64,000 nucleotides of DNA from Spirilliplanes yamanashiensis. GTDB lineage: Bacteria; Actinomycetota; Actinomycetes; Mycobacteriales; Micromonosporaceae. A program made the position numbers and the translations under genes. The notes under the pieces were generated by a model. The model worked only from the letters and a program-made list of their open reading frames with translations, made no database searches and was not told the DNA's origin. This document shows positions 48,453 to 57,012 of the stretch, piece by piece. Every line of letters starts with the position of its first letter. The stretch's first letter is position 1. The stretch spans positions 62,001 to 126,000 of the forward strand of contig NZ_BOOY01000020.1 in NCBI RefSeq assembly GCF_016863475.1. The letters run 5' to 3'.

Positions 48453-48875
48453 ATGAACATCGGCCTGCTCTGTTTCATCACCCACCGGGCGATGGAGACG
48501 CGCGTGATGGCCGCCCTGGCCGCGGCCGGGTTCGACGACCTCACGCTGGCCCAGGGCCGGGTGGCGGCGCGCATCTCCCCCGGCGGCACGCGGCTCACCG
48601 CCCTGGCCGAGCAGGCCCAGGTCACCAAGCAGACCGCCGGGTTCCTGGTCGACCAGCTGGAGCGGGCCGGCTACGTCCGCCGCGAGCCCGATCCCGCCGA
48701 CGCCCGCGCCCGGCTGGTGCGGATGGCGCCCCGGGGCGAGGCGGCGGTGGCGGTGGCCCGGGCGGCGGAGGCCGAGGTGGAGAAGGAGTGGACCGGCCAC
48801 CTCGGCCCGGGCGAGATCGAACGGCTGCGCGCGGCGCTGGAGAGCCTGCGCGAGCTCACCGACCCCTACCGCTGA
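48453..48875 (+). CDS. MarR-family regulator
   Basis: 140 residues. Winged helix-turn-helix: LAQGRVAARISPGGTRLTAL, AEQAQVTKQTAGFLVDQLERAGYVRRE and the wing PDPADARARLVRMAPRG. The N- and C-terminal helices form the dimer interface. The ATG at 48453 is chosen over a GTG two codons earlier. It probably represses itself and the divergent DinB-fold gene through the repeat at 48406-48427. The 3' end overlaps the opposite-strand epimerase gene by 20 bases. Confidence 0.88.
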   Translation: MNIGLLCFITHRAMETRVMAALAAAGFDDLTLAQGRVAARISPGGTRLTALAEQAQVTKQTAGFLVDQLERAGYVRREPDPADARARLVRMAPRGEAAVAVARAAEAEVEKEWTGHLGPGEIERLRAALESLRELTDPYR

Positions 48876-49782
48876 CGGCCGGCGCGGAGCCGGCGAGCTC
48901 GCGCAGCACGTCGTCCAGGGCGGTCGGGGTCAGCCCGAAGGTCCTGGTCACGGCGGAGCTGTCGAGGACGAACGGCGCCCAGAACTGGTAGTCCATCTCG
49001 ACCAGCTCGCGCGCCATCGGCACGACCAGGCCCGCGGCCCGCAGCAGCCCCCGGGGCAGCGTGCGCACCCGCACCGGCGGCAGCCCGCCGACCTCGGCGA
49101 ACCGGGCGGCCAGCTCGCGCACGGTCACCGGCGGCGGGGACGGCACGTGCCACGCCCGCCCCCAGGCCCGCTCGTCGCGGGCCAGCGCGATGAGCGTGCG
49201 GGCCATGTCGCCGGTGTAGGTGAAGCTGTGCGGCACGTCCGGGTCGCCGGGCATCCACGCCGCGCGTCCGCTGCGCATCGCCGGGAACAGCACCATCGAG
49301 AAGACGGACGCCGCGCCCACGCCCAGGTAGTCGGAGCCGCGGGCCTCGACCGTGCGCACGCCGCTCGCGAGCGCGTCCTGCCACATCCGGATGCGCACCC
49401 GGCCCTTGCGGCCCGTCGCCGCCAGCGGCGTGTCCTCGGTCATCGGGCCGTCGACCGGGCCGTACCCGTAGAGGTTGCCGGTGGTGGCCAGGACGGCGCC
49501 GGACGCCCGGGCGGCCGCGACGAGCGCGGCGCTGATCGGCGGCCAGTCGGTGGGCCAGCGCGTGTACGCCGGGTTCACGCAGTTGTAGATCACCTCGGCG
49601 CCCCGGGTCAGCGCGGTGAGCCGGGCGGCGTCGGACGCGTCGGCGGCGACGCGCTCGACGAGCGGGTGCTCGGGGCCGCCGCCGCTGCGGGTGATCACCC
49701 GGACCGCCTCGCCGGCGCCGGCGAGCTGCCGGGCGACGGCGGTGCCGACGGGCCCGGCGCCGACGATCACGTGCTGGGTCAT
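48856..49782 (-). CDS. NAD-dependent epimerase/dehydratase-family protein
   Basis: 308 residues, extended SDR (atypical) fold. The N-terminal dinucleotide site is IVGAGPVGTAVARQLAGAG, then NCVNPAYTRWPTDW, TTGNLYGYGPVDGPMTED (the YGY replaces the classical YxxxK region) and SFTYTGDMARTLIAL. The substrate is unknown. ATG at 49782 with AAGGAGAG. It is divergent from a TetR gene, with two copies of a palindromic operator in the gap, so it is likely the regulator's target. Confidence 0.82.
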   Translation of the reverse strand: MTQHVIVGAGPVGTAVARQLAGAGEAVRVITRSGGGPEHPLVERVAADASDAARLTALTRGAEVIYNCVNPAYTRWPTDWPPISAALVAAARASGAVLATTGNLYGYGPVDGPMTEDTPLAATGRKGRVRIRMWQDALASGVRTVEARGSDYLGVGAASVFSMVLFPAMRSGRAAWMPGDPDVPHSFTYTGDMARTLIALARDERAWGRAWHVPSPPPVTVRELAARFAEVGGLPPVRVRTLPRGLLRAAGLVVPMARELVEMDYQFWAPFVLDSSAVTRTFGLTPTALDDVLRELAGSAPAVSGRGR

Positions 49783-49797
49783 GACGCTCTCCTTTGC

Positions 49798-49808
49798 GAG
49801 CAGTGCTC
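49798..49808. promoter_or_regulatory. TetR operator copy 1
   Basis: GAGCAGTGCTC, an 11-base palindrome, lies 16 bases before the epimerase-family start. The same 11 bases recur at 49851-49861 within the same divergent gap, the expected arrangement for a TetR-family repressor controlling both genes. Confidence 0.7.
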
Positions 49809-49850
49809 TCTGTCGAGAACAACAGTCGCAGGCCACTCCCCGTCCGTCAA

Positions 49851-49861
49851 GAGCAGTGCTC
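49851..49861. promoter_or_regulatory. TetR operator copy 2
   Basis: Second exact copy of GAGCAGTGCTC. It sits immediately upstream of the -10 element TACACT (49871-49876), which is 6 bases before the TetR ATG (leaderless layout), so repressor binding would block tetR transcription. Confidence 0.7.
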
Positions 49862-49882
49862 GCAATCACGTACACTGATCGC

Positions 49883-50569
49883 ATGAGTGCCGCCTCGCTG
49901 CGCGCCCGCGTCCGGGCCGAGATGACCGACGAGATCAAGGCCGTCGCCCGCCGGCACCTCGCCGCCGACGGCGCGAACCTGTCGCTGCGCGCCGTCGCCC
50001 GCGACCTGGGCATGGCGTCGTCCGCGGTCTACCGGTACGTGGCGAGCCGCGACGACCTGCTCACGTGGCTGATCATCGACGCCTACGACGCAGTCGGCGC
50101 CGCCGCCGAGGCGGCCGAGGCGGCCGTCGACCGGGCGGATTTCACCGGCCGCTGGCTGGCCACCTGTCATGCCGTGCGCGAGTGGGCCCTGGCCAACCCG
50201 CACGAGTACGCCCTCATCTACGGCAGCCCCGTGCCCGGCTACCGCGCGCCCGCGGACACCGTCGCGCCCGCCACCCGGGTGGGCCGGCTGATGGGCCGGA
50301 TCCTCGCCGACGCCCGGCCCGACCCGGGCGAGCCGGTCGAGGGGCCGCTGGCCGCCGAGCTGGACGCCGTCGCCGCCGAGGTCGCCCCCGGCGTGAGCGC
50401 CGCCGCCATGGGGCGCGGCATGGCCGCCTGGATCCACCTGTTCGGGGCGGTCAGCTTCGAGCTGTTCGGTCAGCTCGCCAACGCCGTCGACGAGCGGCGC
50501 GCGTTCTTCGACCTGCAGATGCGCGGCGCCGCCGCCGTCATGGGGCTGGCGCGGGCGCCGGGGTCTTGA
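49883..50569 (+). CDS. TetR-family regulator
   Basis: 228 residues. N-terminal helix-turn-helix: NLSLRAVARDLGMASSAVYRYVASRDDLLTWL. The C-terminal ligand domain is of the TetR_C_25-like type (WALANPHEYALIYGSPVPGY is characteristic). It probably represses itself and the divergent epimerase-family gene by way of the two GAGCAGTGCTC sites. The 3' end overlaps the opposite-strand acyltransferase gene by 32 bases. Confidence 0.88.
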   Translation: MSAASLRARVRAEMTDEIKAVARRHLAADGANLSLRAVARDLGMASSAVYRYVASRDDLLTWLIIDAYDAVGAAAEAAEAAVDRADFTGRWLATCHAVREWALANPHEYALIYGSPVPGYRAPADTVAPATRVGRLMGRILADARPDPGEPVEGPLAAELDAVAAEVAPGVSAAAMGRGMAAWIHLFGAVSFELFGQLANAVDERRAFFDLQMRGAAAVMGLARAPGS

Positions 50570-51230
50570 GCGACTGGGCGTACACGTCGACGTACTCGCG
50601 CCCGCACAGCTCGCGGATCTCGTACATGATCTCGTCGGTGATCGCGCGCTCGACCAGCCGGTCGCCGAGGCCGCCCGCGTGCCGGTCGAAGCGCAGCGGC
50701 GCGCCGATCCGGATGCGCACCCGCTCGCGGGGCCGCGGCAGCCGCTGCCCCGGCGGCTGGATCCGGTCGAGGTTGAGCATGCCGACGGGGAGCACCGGGG
50801 CGCCGCTGGTCAGCGCGAGCCGGGCCACCCCGGTCTTGCCGCGGTAGAGCCGCCCGTCGGGCGAGCGGGTGCCCTCCGGGTAGATGCCCGCCAGCCCGCC
50901 GCCGGCCAGGATGCCGAGCTGGGTGTCGAGCGCCGCCTGGGCGGCCGCGCCGCCGGAGCGGTCGAGCGGGATCGTGCCGGTGCCCGCGAAGAACATCTTC
51001 ATCAACCGGCCCTTGATCCCCTTGCCGGTGAAGTACTCGGCCTTGGCGACGAACGTGATCCGCCGCGGCAGGACCAGCGGCAGGAAGATCGAGTCGACGA
51101 ACGACAGGTGGTTCGCGGCGAGGATGGCCGGGCCGGTGGCCGGCACGTGGCCCAGGCCCTCGACCTCGGGCCGGAACAGGGCCCTGAGCAGGGGTCCGAG
51201 GACGACGTGCTTCAACAACCAGTACAGCAC
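50538..51230 (-). CDS. PlsC-type 1-acylglycerol-3-phosphate acyltransferase
   Basis: 230 residues. Catalytic block I is ANHLSFVDSIF (H-x4-D), block II is AGTGTIPLDRSGG, block III is GLAGIYPEGTRSPDGRLYRGKTG and block IV is LPVGMLNLD. It acylates lysophosphatidate or a related lipid at the membrane face, anchored by the hydrophobic N-terminus. A similar acyltransferase (Rv2182c) lies in the syntenic mycobacterial segment. GTG start at 51230 with AAGGGA upstream. Confidence 0.9.
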   Translation of the reverse strand: MLYWLLKHVVLGPLLRALFRPEVEGLGHVPATGPAILAANHLSFVDSIFLPLVLPRRITFVAKAEYFTGKGIKGRLMKMFFAGTGTIPLDRSGGAAAQAALDTQLGILAGGGLAGIYPEGTRSPDGRLYRGKTGVARLALTSGAPVLPVGMLNLDRIQPPGQRLPRPRERVRIRIGAPLRFDRHAGGLGDRLVERAITDEIMYEIRELCGREYVDVYAQSLKTPAPAPAP

Positions 51231-51476
51231 CGGCGTCCCTTCCCGCTCCCGACCGTGCCCGCGCGGCCGGCACGCGGCGGCGCTGTCGCCCGATGAGCCT
51301 ACGGACGGCGAGCGGCGCGCCACAACGCACTCCCGCAACCGGCATCCGACGTGTCACCATTCAAGGCACGGTTCGCCAGGCCACACCCCCCGGCCCACAG
51401 GTTCGGGGCAGACCGGCCGATAGGGCGTACCGGCAGGGCGATGGGGCGCGGGCGGCGCCGGCGAGGAGTGTGCACG

Positions 51477-52301
51477 GTGTCTGCGGGTGGCGCCCGGCGC
51501 GGGCGACGGGACAACGGGCTCCACGCAGCGGACTACGCGGCGGCCGGAGACGTCGACCCGCGGGTCGGCGAGCATCTGCTCGACGTGCTGGCCGCGGGCG
51601 GCATCGCGGCGTACCTGCAACCCTCGGCCGACCTGAACCCGCTGCTGCGCACCACCACCTTCCCGCCCCGGCCGACCGACCGGCTGTTCGTCGACAGCAC
51701 CCACCTCGACGTCGCCCGCGACCACCTCGACAAGCTCAGCGACGAGGCCGCCACGACCGCGCCGCGCCAGCCGCACCCGGCCGGCCACGAGCGGCCGCAG
51801 AGCGACGTCGACGCCGAGTGGGCGCGCATCGTGGCCGGCTTCCACACCACCGTCGACCCGGCGACCACGCCGTGGCCGGACGCCGAGGGCGTGCCCGACC
51901 GCCCCGCCCCGGCCGGGCCCGAGGCCGAGCAGCCGCCGGGCCTGCAGTCGGCCGTCGAGTTCACCCGCATCGACCCGCACAACCGCCGCCGCACCGACCC
52001 GCCGTCGCTGCTCGACGCGCTCGACACGTTCGGCGCGGACCTGCCCGACGGCGACGACGACGGCTACACCCCGCCGCCGCCTCCCCCGCTGCCGAAACTG
52101 TCCAAGTTCACCGTCGCGGCGGTGCTGGCGATCATGGCGGGCTTCCTGCTGTTCCTGTTCCCCGGCGTGCTGCCGGTCGGCACGGATTTCGCGATGCTGC
52201 TCGGCTTCGCGGGCGTGCTGGGCGGCGCGGTCACGCTGGTCTGGCGGCTGCGCAGCGGCGACGAGGACGACGAGAACCCGGACGACGGCGCCGTCGTCTG
52301 A
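51477..52301 (+). CDS. Unknown protein with two C-terminal membrane helices
   Basis: 274 residues, recognised only as a DUF308-like actinobacterial membrane protein. The N-terminal half begins ADYAAAGDVDPRVGEHLLDV and continues LAAGGIAAYLQPS and DRLFVDSTHLDVARDHLD, resembling a small cytoplasmic fold that precedes a Pro-rich linker (TPPPPPPLP). Two helices follow (VAAVLAIMAGFLLFLFPGV; AMLLGFAGVLGGAVTLVW) and an acidic tail. GTG 51477 has GAGGAG 8 bases upstream; GTG 51468 is an alternative. Function unknown. Confidence 0.7.
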   Translation: MSAGGARRGRRDNGLHAADYAAAGDVDPRVGEHLLDVLAAGGIAAYLQPSADLNPLLRTTTFPPRPTDRLFVDSTHLDVARDHLDKLSDEAATTAPRQPHPAGHERPQSDVDAEWARIVAGFHTTVDPATTPWPDAEGVPDRPAPAGPEAEQPPGLQSAVEFTRIDPHNRRRTDPPSLLDALDTFGADLPDGDDDGYTPPPPPPLPKLSKFTVAAVLAIMAGFLLFLFPGVLPVGTDFAMLLGFAGVLGGAVTLVWRLRSGDEDDENPDDGAVV

Positions 52302-52314
52302 TTGATCGACACCA

Positions 52315-52344
52315 TTGTCACCCAAGGTGATGAGCCCATAGCCT
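52315..52344 (+). promoter_or_regulatory. otsA leaderless promoter with operator-like repeat
   Basis: TTGTCA (52315-52320), an 18-base spacer and TAGCCT (52339-52344) lie 7 bases before the otsA ATG, so the mRNA is predicted to be leaderless. The inverted repeat tcacc-caa-ggtga (52318-52330) overlaps the -35, a place where a repressor could act. Confidence 0.65.
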
Positions 52345-52351
52345 GACGTAC

Positions 52352-53764
52352 ATGCGGCAGAGCTCCCTTGTGGTGGTGGCCAACCGACTCCCGATCGACG
52401 ACAACGCGCCGCCCGACGGCGTGTGCGAATGGCGGCGCAGCCCCGGCGGGCTGGTCGGCGCCCTGCACGACATCCTCGCCCACACCCCCGCGACCTGGGT
52501 CGGCTGGGCGGGCGGCGCCGGACCGGCGCCGGAGCTGCCGGACATCGGCCGGCTGCGGATCCACGCCGTCGGGCTGAGCGAGGCCGAACTCGCCGACTAC
52601 TACGAGGGCTTCGCCAACAGCACCCTGTGGCCGCTCTACCACGACGCCGTCGAGCAGCCCGTCTTCGACCGCAGCTGGTGGGAGGCGTACCAGCAGGCCA
52701 ACCGCCGGTTCGCCGACGCCGCCGCCGAGGTCGCCGAGCCCGGCGCCGCCGTCTGGGTGCAGGACTACCACCTGCAGCTCGTGCCCGCCATGCTCCGCGA
52801 ACGCCGCCCCGACCTGCTGATCGGGTTCTTCCTGCACGTGCCGTTCCCGCCGCCCGAGCTGTTCATGCAGCTCCCCCGCCGCACCGAACTGCTGCGCGGC
52901 ATGCTCGGCGCCGACCTCGTCGGCTTCCAGCGGGCCCAGGGCGCGCACAACCTCGCCCAGCTCGCCCGCCGGCTGCTCGGCGCGAAGGCCACCGACCGCG
53001 CCATCGAGCTCGACGGGCGCACCGTGCGCACCGGCGCGTTCCCGGTCTCCATCGACGTCGCCGAGATGCAGTCGCTCGCCGCCCGCCCCGACGTGGTGCG
53101 CCGCGCCCGGCAGATCCGCGCCGACCTCGGCCAGCCCCGGCACGTGCTGCTCAGCGTCGACCGGCTCGACTACACCAAAGGCATCGAGCACCGGCTGACC
53201 GCGTACAGCGAGCTGCTGCGCGACGGCGACGTCAAGGCGCCCGACACCGTGCTCGTGCAGGTCGCCGTGCCCAGCCGTGAGCGGGTCGGCCACTACCGGC
53301 TGCTGCGCGACCGCATCGAGCGCGAGGTCGGCCGCATCAACGGCGAGTACGGCCGGGTCGGCGGGCCCGCCATCCACTACCTCAACCAGCGCTTCGACCG
53401 CGCCGAGCTGGCCGCCCTCTACCTCGCCGCCGACGTGCTGGTCGTCACGCCGCTGCGCGACGGCATGAACCTCGTCGCCAAGGAGTACGTCGCCGCCCGC
53501 ACCGACGGCGACGGCGCGCTGGTGCTCAGCGAGTTCGCCGGCGCCGCCGTCGAGCTGGACGAGGCGTTTCTCGTCAACCCGCACGACCTCGACGACCTCA
53601 AGGCCACCCTGCTCGCCGCCATGGACGCCTCCGCCGCCGAACGCTCCGCCCGGATGGCGGCCATGCGGCGGCAGGTCACCCGGCACGACATCCGCGCGTT
53701 CACCCGGGCGTACCTGCGCTCCCTCGACGACAGCGGCGCCCTGGCCGCCAGCGTCACCGGCTGA
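52352..53764 (+). CDS. otsA: Trehalose-6-phosphate synthase
   Basis: 470 residues, GT20. Makes trehalose 6-phosphate from UDP- or ADP-glucose and glucose 6-phosphate, the first step of the stress-protectant pathway. Signature stretches: VVVANRLPIDD, RSPGGLVGAL, VWVQDYHLQLVPAMLR, FFLHVPFPPPELF, LSVDRLDYTKGIEHRL and VVTPLRDGMNLVAKEYV. No otsB phosphatase gene adjoins it, so the second step must be encoded elsewhere. The 3' end overlaps the opposite-strand small gene by 11 bases. Confidence 0.95.
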   Translation: MRQSSLVVVANRLPIDDNAPPDGVCEWRRSPGGLVGALHDILAHTPATWVGWAGGAGPAPELPDIGRLRIHAVGLSEAELADYYEGFANSTLWPLYHDAVEQPVFDRSWWEAYQQANRRFADAAAEVAEPGAAVWVQDYHLQLVPAMLRERRPDLLIGFFLHVPFPPPELFMQLPRRTELLRGMLGADLVGFQRAQGAHNLAQLARRLLGAKATDRAIELDGRTVRTGAFPVSIDVAEMQSLAARPDVVRRARQIRADLGQPRHVLLSVDRLDYTKGIEHRLTAYSELLRDGDVKAPDTVLVQVAVPSRERVGHYRLLRDRIEREVGRINGEYGRVGGPAIHYLNQRFDRAELAALYLAADVLVVTPLRDGMNLVAKEYVAARTDGDGALVLSEFAGAAVELDEAFLVNPHDLDDLKATLLAAMDASAAERSARMAAMRRQVTRHDIRAFTRAYLRSLDDSGALAASVTG

Positions 53765-54089
53765 CGGCTCCCGCGAGGCGGGCGGCGTGGGCCGATTCCT
53801 CCGGCCGCACCGGCGACGCCCCGGACGACAGCACCGGCCAGCGGGCCGACAGGGCGGTGCCGATGCGCCGGCGCACCTCCGGCTCGTCGGCCGGGGCGCA
53901 GGCGAACAGGATGCGCAGCCGCACCGCGTCCCCGTCACGGGCCGCGGCCGTGTGGTGGGCGGCCAGCGGGCACGGCGGCTCGTGCTCCACCCGGCCGCAC
54001 AGCGCCGCCGTCACCACCGCGCCGGGCTCGCGCTCGTCGCCGTCCGCCGCGAAGGACAGCACCGCGTCGTGCGCGAACGCCGTGCGCAT
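53754..54089 (-). CDS. Unknown 111-residue protein, last gene of the FMO operon
   Basis: No family recognised. Contains HDAVLSFAADGDEREPGAVV, a Cys-rich piece (ALCGRVEHEPPCPLAAHHT) and VRLRILFACAPADEPEVRRR, reading as an alpha/beta fold of the ferredoxin-like size. Cys and His in the CGR, PPCPLAAHH part could bind metal. Its ATG overlaps the hydrolase stop as TGATG, so it is translated with the hydrolase and FMO genes. Role unknown. Confidence 0.6.
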   Translation of the reverse strand: MRTAFAHDAVLSFAADGDEREPGAVVTAALCGRVEHEPPCPLAAHHTAAARDGDAVRLRILFACAPADEPEVRRRIGTALSARWPVLSSGASPVRPEESAHAARLAGAVSR

Positions 54090-54895
54090 CAGAGCGCCGT
54101 CTCCTTGTCGAGCCAGTCGAGCAGGGCGTCGATCGGCTCCTCCCAGCGGGCGTCGAGCATCAGGTCGTGGCCCATGCCGGGGAACAGCAGCGGCGCGCCA
54201 CCGTACCGCGACGCCGTGCGGTCCAGCGACGAGCGCGGCACCACCCGGTCGTCCGGGCTGCCCAGCACCAGCACCGGCGGGTGGCCCACGGCGGGCTCGG
54301 CCGCGCGGTGCAGCACGAGCTGCCACTGCGCCCGGGCCGGCATCCGCTCCACCCTGGACACGTACGCCGCCGCCTGCTCCTCCGGCAGGTCCGGGCCGAA
54401 CAGCTGGCGGCGGCTCAGCCGCAGCCGGCCGCCGGCCAGGGCCGGCAGGGTGCCGAGCGGGTTCGCGCGCAGGGCCGCGCCGAGGGCCGGCCAGCCGTCG
54501 ACCACGGGGGCGGCGAGCACCGCGGCACGCGCCGGGTAGCGGGCCAGGGCGTGCTGCACGACCAGGGCGCCGGCGCCGTGCCCCACCAGCACCGCGCGCC
54601 GCGGCAGGGCCGCGGCCACCTGCACCACGTCGTGGGCGTACGCCCGCAGCCCCGTCACCGGGCTCGCGCCGCTGCCGCCGGTGCCGCGCAGGCTCAGCGC
54701 GTGCGCCGGGTAGCCGCGGGCGGCGGCGCGGCCCAGCCAGTGCTCGGCGAACGCCCACGCCGCGTGGCCGTACCCGGGCACGAACAGCACCGGCGGGCGG
54801 CCCTCGTCGTCCTCGGGCAGCGCGGACGCAATCTCCCGGGTGACGGGCGGGACCGGCCGCGTCCACTCGGCGAACCGGACGACCCGTGTCCTCAT
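54089..54895 (-). CDS. Alpha/beta-hydrolase-fold protein with altered nucleophile
   Basis: 268 residues. The fold is clear: VLFVPGYGHAAWAFAEHW (oxyanion region), GYPAHALSLRGTGGS, nucleophile elbow VLVGHGAGALVVQHAL, Asp region LVLGSPDDRVVP and a late His in LFPGMGHDLML. The elbow reads G-H-G-A-G, so the nucleophilic Ser of G-x-S-x-G is Gly; the DNA codon is ggc. Ser-hydrolase activity is unlikely, and a haloperoxidase-like, binding or non-hydrolytic role is possible. It overlaps the FMO gene by ATGA and the next gene by one base. Confidence 0.8.
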   Translation of the reverse strand: MRTRVVRFAEWTRPVPPVTREIASALPEDDEGRPPVLFVPGYGHAAWAFAEHWLGRAAARGYPAHALSLRGTGGSGASPVTGLRAYAHDVVQVAAALPRRAVLVGHGAGALVVQHALARYPARAAVLAAPVVDGWPALGAALRANPLGTLPALAGGRLRLSRRQLFGPDLPEEQAAAYVSRVERMPARAQWQLVLHRAAEPAVGHPPVLVLGSPDDRVVPRSSLDRTASRYGGAPLLFPGMGHDLMLDARWEEPIDALLDWLDKETAL

Positions 54896-56253
54896 GCCGC
54901 CGGCTCCAGCTCGTCGAGAAGGGTCTGCAGGGAACGCAGGTAGTCGGTGTGGCTGACCTCGAACCAGTGCCGGGACGTGTCCACCACCGTCGTGCGGCTC
55001 CACCGGCGCAGCGGCCGGTGGGACTCGCGGTCCTGCACGGCGGCGGCGCGGTCCGGGGCGGTGGCGCGCAGCCGCAGCCAGCGCGCCACGGCCACCGACT
55101 GCCAGTGCGCCAGCGGGAAGATGCCCGCGTCGGCCTGCAGCAGCCCGACCACCGCGAGGGTGGGGTGGCGCCGGGCGAACGCGTGCAGGTGCAGGTCCGG
55201 CCGGCCGGTGTCGTCGGCGTCGAGCAGCTCGGGGGCGAGGAACTCGAAGCGCGGCAGGTAACCGGTGGCGGCCACCACCACGTCGGGCTCGATGCGGCGG
55301 CCGTCGGACAGCTCGACGTGCGGGCCGTCGAAGCGGGCGACGTCCGGCACCGGCACGATCCGGCCGTGGCCGACGTAGTGCACGAGCAGGCTGTTGACGA
55401 TCGGGTGGCTCTCGTACGGGCGGTGGTCGGGCGCCGGCAGCCCGAACCGGGCGACGTCGCCGATCGTCAGGCGCTGCACCCGGCGGTACAGCCACTGCCG
55501 CAGGCGCAGCGGGGCCCGCCAGCGCAGCAGCTCGTCGTTGACCTGGTCGGCGGGGCGGCCCATCAGGTACTTCGGGGCGTACCAGTAGCCGCGCCGGGTG
55601 GAGTGCCAGCACGCGGCGGCCTGCTGGGCGGCCTCGACGGCGATGTCGCAGCCGGTGTTGCCGCCGCCGACGACGAGCACCTTCTTCCCGCGCAGAAGGG
55701 CCGGGTCCTTGTACGCCGACGCGTGGATCAGCCGGCCCCGGAACGACTCCACCCCGGGGTACGCCGGCATCTTGGGCGCCCAGTTGTGCCCGTTGGCGAC
55801 GACGACGGCCGCGTACCGCTGGGTGCGCTCGCCGCCGCCGGCCGTGCCGGTGCCGTGGGTGGTGACGTCCCAGCGGCCGCCGTCGGCGGGCTCGACGCGC
55901 AGCACCTCGGTGCCGAACCAGACGTGCGGGCGCAGGTCGAAGTGCTCGGCGTAGCGCTCCAGGTAGGACAGCACCTGGGCGTGGTGCGGGTAGTCGGGCC
56001 AGCCGTCCGGCATCGGGAAGTCGGGGAACTGGGTGAGCGGCTTCGACGAGATGAGGTGCGTGCTGGCGTACACCGGGCTGCGGTCGTGGCGCCAGTTCCA
56101 GGCGCCGCCGACGGACGTCTCGCGCTCGTAGCAGTCGACGTCGAAGCCGTGCTCGCGCAGGTTCTTCACGGCGGTCAGGCCGCTCGCGCCGGCGCCGATG
56201 ACGCACACCGCGTCGCCGCGGTCGTGCACGTGGGGGGTGTCGTCGTCGGACAC
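54892..56253 (-). CDS. Flavin-containing monooxygenase
   Basis: 453 residues. FAD site VCVIGAGASGLTAVKNL, FMO-identifying sequence FRGRLIHASAYKD (F-x-G-x3-H-x3-Y), NADPH site VLVVGGGNTGCDIAVEAA and the C-terminal VVVAATGYLPRFEF. It would oxygenate nitrogen or sulfur atoms or act as a Baeyer-Villiger-type enzyme on an unknown small molecule. First gene of a tightly coupled three-gene operon with an altered hydrolase and a small unknown protein. Confidence 0.88.
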   Translation of the reverse strand: MSDDDTPHVHDRGDAVCVIGAGASGLTAVKNLREHGFDVDCYERETSVGGAWNWRHDRSPVYASTHLISSKPLTQFPDFPMPDGWPDYPHHAQVLSYLERYAEHFDLRPHVWFGTEVLRVEPADGGRWDVTTHGTGTAGGGERTQRYAAVVVANGHNWAPKMPAYPGVESFRGRLIHASAYKDPALLRGKKVLVVGGGNTGCDIAVEAAQQAAACWHSTRRGYWYAPKYLMGRPADQVNDELLRWRAPLRLRQWLYRRVQRLTIGDVARFGLPAPDHRPYESHPIVNSLLVHYVGHGRIVPVPDVARFDGPHVELSDGRRIEPDVVVAATGYLPRFEFLAPELLDADDTGRPDLHLHAFARRHPTLAVVGLLQADAGIFPLAHWQSVAVARWLRLRATAPDRAAAVQDRESHRPLRRWSRTTVVDTSRHWFEVSHTDYLRSLQTLLDELEPAA

Positions 56254-56324
56254 GGGGATCCTCCCTCGGCGGGGAGCCGACTACGGAATGTGGCGGTGAT
56301 CTTTCCGGGTCACGCGGAGCCCGG

Positions 56325-56996
56325 TCAAGACGGGATGGTCAGCTCCGCCAGGACGGGCAGGTGGTCGCTGGCGCGCCGGGTCTCCTCGGTGTCGACGACG
56401 GTCAGCGACCGCACCTCGACGCCGGGGCCGGCGAAGATCGCGTCCAGCCTGGTCCGCGGCGACCGGGCCGGGTACGTCGGGGCGCCGGCGCCGCCCGCGG
56501 TGTCGGTGAGACCCGCCGCGACGGTCTCCCACGCCGCGCCGCCCGGGCCCTCGTTGAGGTCGCCGCCGGCGATCAGCGGGCCCTCGACGGCGTCCAGCTC
56601 GGCCTTCCAGTGCTTCGCCTGCGCCGGGCGCTCCACCGGGTCGGTGGCCAGGTGCGAGCCGGACACGGTGAACTCGACGCCGCCCGCGGCGCAGCGCGCG
56701 AACGCCGCCCCGCGCAGGTGCCGGCCCGGCGTCAGCGGGTACCGCAGGCAGTGCGTGGCCAGCACCCTCAGCCGCAGGTCGACCAGGATGAGGTTGCCCA
56801 GCGCGGGCAGGCCGCCGGCCGCCACGACCAGGCCGACGGAGTCGGCCAGCGCCGCGCAGCCGTGCCGCCAGCGGAACCGGCGCGGCGCCTCCTGCACCAG
56901 CACCACGTCCGGCCGCAGGCCGCGCACCGCCGAGGCGAGCGCGGCCCGGTCGTCCTTGCGGCCGTGCACGTTGTAGGTCAGCACCCGCAGGTCCAC
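56325..56996 (-). CDS. Endonuclease/exonuclease/phosphatase-family hydrolase
   Basis: 223 residues, EEP fold. DLRVLTYNVHGRKDD supplies the Asn, VVLVQEAPRR the metal-binding Glu, SGSHLATDP the His region, LIAGGDLNEGPGG the Asp/Asn pair and ASDHLPVLAEL the terminal Asp-His. The substrate could be nucleic acid, a phospholipid or an inositol phosphate; no signal peptide is present. It starts 16 bases after the glucokinase stop, so it is probably cotranscribed with that gene. Confidence 0.85.
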   Translation of the reverse strand: MDLRVLTYNVHGRKDDRAALASAVRGLRPDVVLVQEAPRRFRWRHGCAALADSVGLVVAAGGLPALGNLILVDLRLRVLATHCLRYPLTPGRHLRGAAFARCAAGGVEFTVSGSHLATDPVERPAQAKHWKAELDAVEGPLIAGGDLNEGPGGAAWETVAAGLTDTAGGAGAPTYPARSPRTRLDAIFAGPGVEVRSLTVVDTEETRRASDHLPVLAELTIPS

Positions 56997-57012
56997 GCCG
57001 GCTCCCCTCCAG

